Assembly (NCBI RefSeq): GCF_020085105.1
Contig: NC_058046.1
Span: forward strand, 17,818,675 to 17,882,674
DNA from: Siniperca chuatsi
Taxonomy: Eukaryota > Chordata > Actinopteri > Centrarchiformes > Sinipercidae
Reading direction: 5' to 3'
DNA: 64,000 nucleotides
In this document: positions 45,801-64,000 of the stretch, one piece after another
How positions within the stretch are numbered: the stretch's first letter is position 1
How the letters are laid out: each line of letters begins with the position of its first letter
Notes under the pieces: model-generated
What the model saw: only the letters and a program-made list of their open reading frames with translations
What the model was told of the DNA's origin: nothing
Database searches by the model: none
Made by a program: the position numbers and the translations under genes

Positions 45801-47332
45801 GCCTGATAACATTCCTGTGAGACAGATGCAAAGGAGTGTTAATTCAAGACTTCGAACACACCTTGACCTGTGCCAACTCTCCAGCGGATGCCGCTGTACT
45901 GCGCCCTGCCAGCTTGCCTTTAGCCTTCAGCTCGTCTACAGTTCTGTAGGAGTACTTGGGTTTCTTCTTTCCTCCAGGGCCTGCAGGATCCTTACGCCAC
46001 TGGCCTAGCTCCTTCTGAAACTCCGAAACAGGCAGAAATTGAGAATAATGTCAAAATAATGTTGACTGACTCTACAATATCATTTCTGCTATGTAATCTA
46101 ACAGTGGGTATAGCTCTCTACCTTTTCCTCCTCTTCCTCTGAGTCGACCACAGGAAAATCCTTAAGACTCTGATGGGTTCGCTCATTGCCATAAGCACCC
46201 ACTGCTCCCTTTCCTTTACGAACCTTTGCCTCAATGGGGTTTACAATACCTGCAGCAATAAGAGGGCGCAAGGTCAGAATATATCAACTCTACTCTGTTG
46301 CTCCTGTAAAACACACAGCATTAGTAAACAGCTCAATAACATAGCCTCCTCAGGCCTACCCACCTTGAGCATTCTTGCCCAGGCCTTTGCCTGGTTGGTA
46401 GCCCATCATCTGCAGAAGTTTCTGGCCAATTCCCTTTGTGTGCTTCTCCCAGTTACCAATGCCTTTACCAGACTGTATGCCACCTGCAAACCTCTGGGAC
46501 TGGTTCCCCCGGAAATTACTCTAGGAAAAATAAAAACAATTTGTTTTTGACAAAACACTATTAAAGAATACACTGCAATGGGTAAAGAACATACGCACAA
46601 CAACATTTACCATCTGGAGTTTTTTGGGTGCAGTGCCGCGAGGAGGGGGAAGTGCTGAAGGACCGCCATCATCAGAGTCATCAGAGCCTCCTTCTACTTT
46701 TTGCTGGTGCTGTTTCTCCTCAGCTGCAGTCTTACATAAACCAGCACTCACAAAGTTGACTGGAGCACTGTAGTCTTTAGACCTAGAAAAAACACAAACC
46801 ACGGACTTGTTTTGTTAACATTTATTTTAAAGCAGCAGTTGTTTTTCTGTGGTCTATTCCTCTTGGGATGTTGAACTCTGTTCTCCTTTGAATAGGGTTT
46901 CCCTCAAGTTAGATTTTGTTTCCCCCATTGGGTTTAGATTATGTTATGGTTAGGCGTTGAAGAGATAACTGGTTGGGGTTAGGGTAAGCATCTCAGAAGA
47001 GGACTGACTGGAGTTAGGGAAAATGTTGGGTCATGTCAAGGTGAGAGGAAACACATGTCAATAGGGAAACAGACTTCGACCCAACGGGGGCAGTGGGTCA
47101 GCTACAAAAAAACCCCCATTCCTTACTTCTTGCCTCCAAAGCTAGGCCTCTCATCCTCGTCTGAGTCCCTGTCAGCCCAGATACCATAGGTGGCCTGGTC
47201 CTTGGTCTGCCTGTGTCTGCCGCGGTCTGGATTGAACTCATTGGCCAGGTCCCAGTCTGTCACCTCAAAGCTCTCCACCTCCACACCTTCCTCCTCCTCC
47301 TCTCTCAGCCCATACAGATGGGACATGGACAT
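42858..47332 (-). CDS. tfip11: Tuftelin-interacting protein 11 (G-patch splicing factor)
   Basis: Nuclear G-patch protein that activates DHX15 to take apart the intron-lariat spliceosome (Ntr1 homologue). Fourteen coding exons in transcript order: 47332-47127, 46782-46611, 46520-46364, 46249-46122, 46014-45862, 45617-45429, 45246-45067, 44931-44797, 44686-44583, 44472-44304, 44164-43921, 43786-43644, 43503-43338, 43204-42858. They sum to 2,493 nt and 830 aa; human is 837. Visible are the N-terminal acidic TIP_N region ([26 protein letters not shown]), the G-patch [20 protein letters not shown], and the GCFC region with [20 protein letters not shown] and [20 protein letters not shown]. It ends [12 protein letters not shown], as in human. 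The intron after the exon at 44472-44304 uses a GC donor (GAG|GCAAGA). An upstream non-coding exon is likely at 47899. Confidence 0.97.
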
Positions 47333-47898
47333 CTCTGGATATCACAATAAACAAAATAACAATACGGTTAAAGTCGTGTAAAAACTCCAAATAATAAGCT
47401 ACATCCAGAGCCATCTCCATGACAACCGAGAAACTCTATCTGCTGATGAAAGCCACGGGAAGTGGCTGAAAGCTCGCGCGAATAAATCTAACGTTAATAA
47501 GTCAATTAAGATTTGTTTTTTTTTGTTGGTCAAACTACCATTACACCCAGTACGTTTTGTTTATTTTGAATGCTTTGTAGCTATGATCACGCTGTAACTG
47601 TATCCCAGATATGAGGTCAACAACAATTACCGTTTAGCTAACTTGTCTTAATATTAACTCCAAGAAAAATATAAACAGCATAAATAGCTAGCTAGTTTGG
47701 CAACACCATTACTCTTAGTAAATACATATAAACAACTACATGGATTACATTAGATTTGCCCATGTGGAGAAACCCCAACGTGAAAACAAGCTAACATTTA
47801 CTAGCAAAAGCTAACGATAGCTAATGGAAACTGCTCGCTTTACCTAAAAACTTGAGCGTAGGGAAATAATTTAAAAAAAAATATTTTCTCTAACTTAC

Positions 47899-48030
47899 CT
47901 GAAACGTTCGTTATTCCTCTACCCAAAGATCAGGTATACATTCATTAATCTGTGTCAGTAATGAAAGGTAATTCAGCTAAAGTCAGCTAGCTTGTTCGTT
48001 TTACACACGAAAACACAGGTACTTCCGGTT
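47899..48030 (-). other. tfip11: Candidate non-coding first exon of tfip11
   Basis: On the minus strand a donor CAG|GTAAGTTAG ends an exon at 47899, and an acceptor ATCCAG lies just before 47334, two bases upstream of the ATG. A first exon of about 100-130 bases starting near the ETS motif would give a normal 5' UTR. The transcription start is inferred. Confidence 0.5.
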
Positions 48031-48621
48031 GTATCGTAACTGCCGGTGCCAAATTTTGTACTCCGTCTTTCCCTGGCGTACATGTTCTCACATGTACGCG
48101 CAAATGTGTCTCAATTTTTCAGAACAAAACAAAATAATTTAGAATAATAATAATAATTCATTTTTGTTTGGTTTTTCGATTCATTGCAGTTCAGATGGCG
48201 AAACAATATTTTAAAAGCACTTTCACCATGGTTTCAGATTGAATCCATACATAAGGTTTTGGCCAGCAGATGTCGCCATTTTTTACTTCATCAAATGCTT
48301 AGAAACAGTGAACCATTTTCAAGTTTGACAGTGCTTCAGAAAGCTTCGTTTCCCCCACCACTACGTCGAGCTATAGATTACTCGTCTACAGTCCGTTTAT
48401 TGACCACGCATTAATTTGACAAACACGAGGATACACCACAGAATACAAAATGTGGCATAACACCGGAAGAGGAAATGCGTGTGTTACACTCAAAATAGTC
48501 CCACTTGCTGCAGACTCACGAATCACAGACAGCACTTAAACTAGAACTTTGTTAATAATACGAGTATTTTTTTATCACATGTCTGTGTATGTCTACATGG
48601 GGTACCGGTGAATTAGCATAA
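48021..48621. promoter_or_regulatory. Divergent promoter region between tfip11 and srrd
   Basis: The two genes point away from each other, with about 0.6 kb between the presumed tfip11 first exon and the srrd ATG. ETS-type motifs lie at both ends: ACTTCCGG at 48021-48028 and CACCGGAAGA at 48461-48470. No TATA box is clear. This suggests a shared or back-to-back housekeeping promoter. Confidence 0.5.
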
Positions 48622-50568
48622 ATGTCGGACACCGGGGAGGAGTGGCAGGTGGCCCGGCGACGAAAAGGCGCAGCGCGGCAATCAAGATCACTTCAGGTGT
48701 CCTCAAATTCAACATGCTGCCAGGAGCACCTGGACATACGCAAAACTGTTAAACGAATCAGAGACACAGTGTAAGAAGTCTGGGACAAGCTAAGCAGCAG
48801 ACTCCTATCATTCATTTTTAAAGTGGATACATATTTTCACCACATGCACAAACTCAAGAGGGTCCTATAACTTTGCTTATCCTCCCCCTCTAAAGGTCTG
48901 AGCTAAGATGCGAGGAGTTTTGGCAAGAGTGGAAAGGTGAGTATGCTGGACAAGTGGAGTTATCACCAAATATTTTGTTTGGCTGTGCAGTTCAGTGACA
49001 CTTTCAGGATTCTTGTCTTCAGAACAGCTGCTGGTGGCAGGATCAGCAACCCTCACAAAACCTCCAGACAACAAGGACACTGAGGGCCCCACTGACCGGC
49101 TGGGGAGGACCAGAGATGGCAGACTATGCCAACAGCTGGAGTGTGTGTGTTATGGACTTGGCTCCTTTTCCTCCTGTGTCTCCGCTCGCTACCAACTTGC
49201 CATGTTGCTGCTGCTGCTGGATGCAGGGCAGGTTAGAGGATATGTTTATCCAATGAGATAACAAACACTCTACATGAGACCCTGTTCATTACAAATCCTG
49301 TGTGTCATTGTTCCTCTCCCTTTAGATTCCCGTTAAGGACTGCTCTGTTTATGACCCTGCCTTCTCCTCTGGAGAGAGGGATGTTTTGAGTGAACTGGGT
49401 CTGACTGTGCTCACAGAAAATGAGGTCAGTTGTTGGTTTTTATCCTGCAAGACCGTTAGCAGGTAAACAGTGTGGAGAACAGGTGGATAGTGCAAGTGTT
49501 GTTGAATGTTTCAGCTGATTTAATACAAATTACAAATACTTAACAGTACTGCCAAGTTGCCACCAACTTTTCAAATCAAACCACAACATCCACTATTTAT
49601 AATTTCAGTTCGGTGTGCAAATTAATATATAGAGACTAGATCGTTGTTTAGGGGAATAGATTTTTCCCAGGGAACACAGTTTTATTTTTTGTCAGATCTG
49701 AGCTGTAACTGTGGACTGTTTCATAAAGTCTTCTAGTGTTGTGGGTTTAAGAGTTCGTGGGAAACTCTGGGCAACAGATTTTAGAGTTTGCAACCAAAGG
49801 GGAAGCATTTATGTCAGAAAACCAGCTCCAGAACTCGAACAATAAGAAAACACAGACATCGTGAAGAAAGGTGACACAAACTTGGTATATTATTGCATTC
49901 AAAAGCTGCTGTTTGGAGGCAGATTTTTAAATCTCAAATGTCCAAGTGTCCTTTTTAGCACATAAATGCAAATAATGGATTAACATACAAAAAAAGCACT
50001 GACAAAACCTAAGATGACTTATCTCAAGCAAGTTTCAGATTGCTGAAATTTGATTTTCTTGTTTTCATAAAACAACAGCTTTCTGTCTCACTGTATTGTG
50101 CAGGAGGGGAAGCGTCTGTTGACTAAGCCCACACTCTTTTACCTGATGCATTGTGGGAAAGCCCTGTACAACAACCTTCTGTGGAAGAATTGGAGTACAC
50201 AGTGTCTTCCTCTGATGATAATCATTGGAAACAGCTTCAATGGCATGAGGGACAGGTTAGTACAAGCCATGAGGGAGATGATGTTTAAGAAATGAGACAT
50301 GACGTTTTCTGTCTGTCGTCCCAACAGGACAATCGAGAGAGAGTTCAAGCGGGACTACGGCTACATTACCCAGGCTGTGTCTGTGTGTGAGGAGAGACAG
50401 CTGCCCTGTCCATCACGTCTGATTGACGTCTTCAGTGACACAGCAGTCATCACCTTTCCTACCAGCAGCCTGAACAGGCTACCACAATCCACCTGGGCAG
50501 AGCCGCCTGAACCACAGTACCAACACTGCCTTGATCTGGAGATTATTCAGAGGGAAACACGGAGCTGA
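48622..50568 (+). CDS. srrd: SRR1-like domain-containing protein
   Basis: Homologue of plant SRR1 (clock and light signalling). The animal protein is linked to heme metabolism and circadian control, but its biochemistry is poorly known. Six exons: 48622-48770, 48896-48936, 48996-49231, 49326-49424, 50104-50255, 50328-50568. They sum to 918 nt and 305 aa. The SRR1 core is clear: [76 protein letters not shown] and, near the end, the SRRD-like [17 protein letters not shown]. The N-terminus ([17 protein letters not shown]) is basic. The start is the first in-frame ATG of the exon. Exon 3 uses the second of two close AG acceptors (48990 and 48995), since only that keeps the frame. It is a neighbour of tfip11, as in human 22q12. 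Confidence 0.92.
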
Positions 50569-50651
50569 GACGAGAGACGAACAAGAAATGGACTGAATGT
50601 TTTGGGGTTTGCTTGTTTTTTTATTGTTGCCATTAATATGAGCAGTTTTTA

Positions 50652-50657
50652 AATAAA
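50652..50657 (+). other. srrd: srrd poly(A) signal
   Basis: AATAAA about 85 bases after the srrd stop codon, giving a short 3' UTR. Confidence 0.65.
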
Positions 50658-51926
50658 TTAACCCTGCCTCTAATTGAGGATTGAATCTTGAAATACTGAG
50701 CCACTGTCATGATAGTTTGTCTCAAGGCCTTATTGGAAAGGAAAAGAGACTGTTGAGCATCTTGGACCAGTTCTTAACACCTGAAAACCTTGTTTTTGCT
50801 GACCTCCAGTGGTTTAATTTCTCACCTTGCTGCAGTGAGGTACAGGTGTACTCCAGGACAATGTGACATAACTGTTTGGTACAGTTAGATACATCAAAGC
50901 ATATTTGTGACCACTCCCATCAATGGGTTTGCTCATAGGGGAAACAGACTTGAAACTTTCAACCATTGAGGACAAGGAAGGGCTGTTCTTCCTGTTGTTA
51001 AGTTACTCTCTAAGTATAGGTTATACAGCTTTTTAAAATAAATTATCTTAAGTTAGTACAACATGAAAATCAACATGCAGAGGCTTGAAATCAGCTTGAG
51101 CTAGATGATGCATCGTAGGTAACACGTTACAGAAACATTTACTCTGCTTTGTGTTTTGTCAAAGTTAAGTGCTGAGGGGAAGCACCAACAGTCGGCTGCA
51201 CAACAGTGTCTGCTGGTGTGATTTTGTTTAGTGAATGCTACATTGATCAGCAGGTGGGACATGCACATCTCTGGATATCCAACACGTTTTCATTGTAGGA
51301 ACTTACTTTTCGGAATATATATGATAGATATATGTTCTTTCCAGAGCATTAGCTGGAGTAAAATGTAACATTTACATAAAAAAACCCAAACAAAGTATTT
51401 TCTATATGATGATTTCCATATATTAAGCAAGTTTCATGGCTGTGCAGATTGATTTCTGCTGATGTCTTACCGTGGACCATATCAGTGGCTGGAAGATGAA
51501 AAAACACTCTATGGTATGTTTTGTAAAGTGATTGGTAGTAATGTTTACAAAATTCCTTGCAAATGGGGGAAAAACACAGATGTAGTTCTTTACATTTAGA
51601 TGATTCTCCAGTTGAGGTTTTTCTGGGCACATGAGGTTTTTGCTAAGTCTTGCAGGTGTGTTTTTCTTGTGTTTGCATTTTCAGATTCAATTGTTACTCA
51701 GACTTATAACCTACAATCAATAGTACGATTTTATAAAACTGTTTTGGAACTGTTCCAAATATATTTTTATAACATGATTTTCCACTTTATGCTGTCTAGA
51801 GTTTTCTCGGTTGTCACCTGAATCATGATTTGGTGATTAATAGAATCACATCTTCACACATAATTTTTTACATGCATATATGTATGTGCCAAAAAGGCAA
51901 GATCACTGGTAAACCAGAGTAAAAAG
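50658..51926. other. srrd-CLU gene convergent gap
   Basis: AT-rich, with no supported gene. It includes a 25-base stretch (51255-51279) nearly identical to the tfip11 intron/exon junction at 47319-47343. No repeat family was recognised. Confidence 0.55.
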
Positions 51927-51932
51927 TTTATT
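51927..51932 (-). other. CLU-family gene poly(A) signal
   Basis: TTTATT on the plus strand (AATAAA on the gene strand), about 215 bases beyond the stop codon of the CLU-family gene. Confidence 0.5.
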
Positions 51933-52146
51933 GTTGGAAAAAAGCACTCAACAGTACAGTCCTCTCCCAGCATCAGCAATAACATCTCTAACACAAAGTA
52001 ATACTCATCATCTGACTCTATGTTCTCTTACGCTGCGCTTCATGTTCATTGGATCTAATTACATCTAGGATCCTGGGAGGGCTTTATCTTACAGCAGTGG
52101 CTTGTAAAAACTTGACTACAACACTGTTTTCCTGTTTGATACATTT

Positions 52147-63098
<10,952 letters not shown>

Positions 63099-64000
63099 CT
63101 GTTTGAAGGAGAAATCAGAGAAACTAAACTAATTGAGGATAATCACAGAGCCCTGCACTGGACAAGTAAATAGTTTCGGTTGTTTTCCTGCCTTCCGCTC
63201 ATTACATGCTGGGATTGTTTCCAGCTCACTATGAGCCTGAAAAGACTGTTATAAAAATCGCATGAATAGCTGAATGAAAGAATTAATGAAACATAATTAT
63301 GACTTATTATGTTCAGATTCCATCATCTGCCCTTTGCGGCAGAATCAAACAAGAACACTAATCTCCCCTAAAATGATCGTGAGCTGGACTGTAGATACTG
63401 TGTGTGTGAGAGTGCCTGAGGGTGAGAGTGAATTTATGCAAGAAAATGTTGAAGAAAGGGAAAGTGGGGTGTGTCTGCCTTTTTACACACATTCACAGGA
63501 CCCAGCGTGTTCCTCAACCAGCAGTGTGACTAAACCTGTTGAATTTGCCTACTGGTCTTCATGTCATCTCAGGGTGAAGGGACAACCACACCCAGCACTG
63601 GCATGTGGAAACAGCAGAATGCTAAAACACATAAACTAACAACAAACCTATAGTATGGCTTGGCAGCGTTCTTGCATGCATGGATGCATTCGCATATTGT
63701 ATATATAACACCTGACTTGACATGTACATAGCAAAACAGAAAATTCATTTTGCACTCATCTCTGAAGACTGTAGTTTATTCTACAGTAAATCCCCAGCTC
63801 TTGCTGTCAATCTGGGACTACTTTACCACTGGAAAGCACCCAAAAAAATAGCTTCTCTGTTCGCGATTGGCTGGAAGAAGGTGCCTCCTCTCTGCAGGCT
63901 TGGAGCAATCAGCTTCTTTTTGGACTGAGCTGCTGTCTTACTACAACAGAAAACAGCATTGTTTCCAGCCTTGGCCAGTTTATTTTGTCACTTATACGAT
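63099..64000. other. Right-edge sequence, likely CLU-gene intron
   Basis: The first found CLU exon begins in phase, needing one base from an upstream exon, so at least one more exon exists. I found no convincing donor with CLU-like coding sequence up to 64000. Short open frames on the plus strand here show no family resemblance. Confidence 0.5.

Noticed and set aside
63274-63639. A plus-strand 121-codon open frame near the right edge
   Set aside because: It has no similarity I recognise, lies inside a probable CLU-gene intron and has no start or splice context.

Overview
The window is teleost fish nuclear DNA, most likely a percomorph. The genes are split by short GT-AG introns, dinucleotide microsatellites are frequent, and the interspersed repeats look like those common in percomorph genomes (GTACTT-rich repeats, a tRNA-derived SINE with target-site duplications, a LINE 3' end, small inverted-repeat elements). 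I see no operons, CRISPR arrays, rRNA or tRNA genes, and no retrovirus-like element.

Layout, left to right. (1) 1-4.6 kb: the last coding exon and long 3' UTR of dnajb5 (+), whose earlier exons lie to the left of the window. (2) 6.7-9.5 kb: complete aldo-keto reductase gene akr1a1 (+), with a SINE in intron 2. (3) 10.7-18.7 kb: complete vcp/p97 (-), 17 coding exons, 806 aa. (4) 19.6-25.8 kb: complete fancg (-), 13 exons, 589 aa. (5) 25.8-28.7 kb: a non-coding gap. (6) 28.7-32.6 kb: complete neurofilament heavy gene nefh (+), 4 exons, 775 aa with a KSP-repeat tail. (7) 35.0-41.8 kb: complete thoc5 (-), 19 exons, 684 aa. (8) 42.9-47.3 kb: complete tfip11 (-), 14 coding exons, 830 aa. (9) 48.6-50.6 kb: complete srrd (+), 6 exons, 305 aa. 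(10) 52.1-63.1 kb: a clustered-mitochondria (CLU/CLUH) family gene (-), 27 exons found, about 1,413 residues, with its N-terminal start not found and probably beyond the right edge.

The order dnajb5(+)-vcp(-)-fancg(-) matches human 9p13. The nefh(+)/thoc5(-) pair and the tfip11/srrd pair match human 22q12 neighbours. The window therefore joins two blocks that are separate in human, with the junction in the fancg-nefh gap, and has akr1a1 inserted between dnajb5 and vcp. Exon joins were derived by hand from splice sites and reading phase. For vcp, fancg, thoc5, tfip11, srrd, nefh and akr1a1 the summed exon lengths are multiples of three and close to the known protein lengths.

Functionally these are independent housekeeping or tissue genes: protein quality control (dnajb5, vcp), aldehyde reduction (akr1a1), DNA crosslink repair (fancg), axonal cytoskeleton (nefh), mRNA export and spliceosome disassembly (thoc5, tfip11), a heme/clock-linked SRR1 protein (srrd) and mitochondrial mRNA handling (CLU family). 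No clearly new biological system is evident. The most useful leads are two GC-AG introns (nefh, tfip11), the long acidic tail of the CLU paralogue, an RE1-like site at the nefh TATA box, two related inverted-repeat elements inside one gene, and recurrent GCTAGC/AACGTTAGC words around housekeeping start sites.
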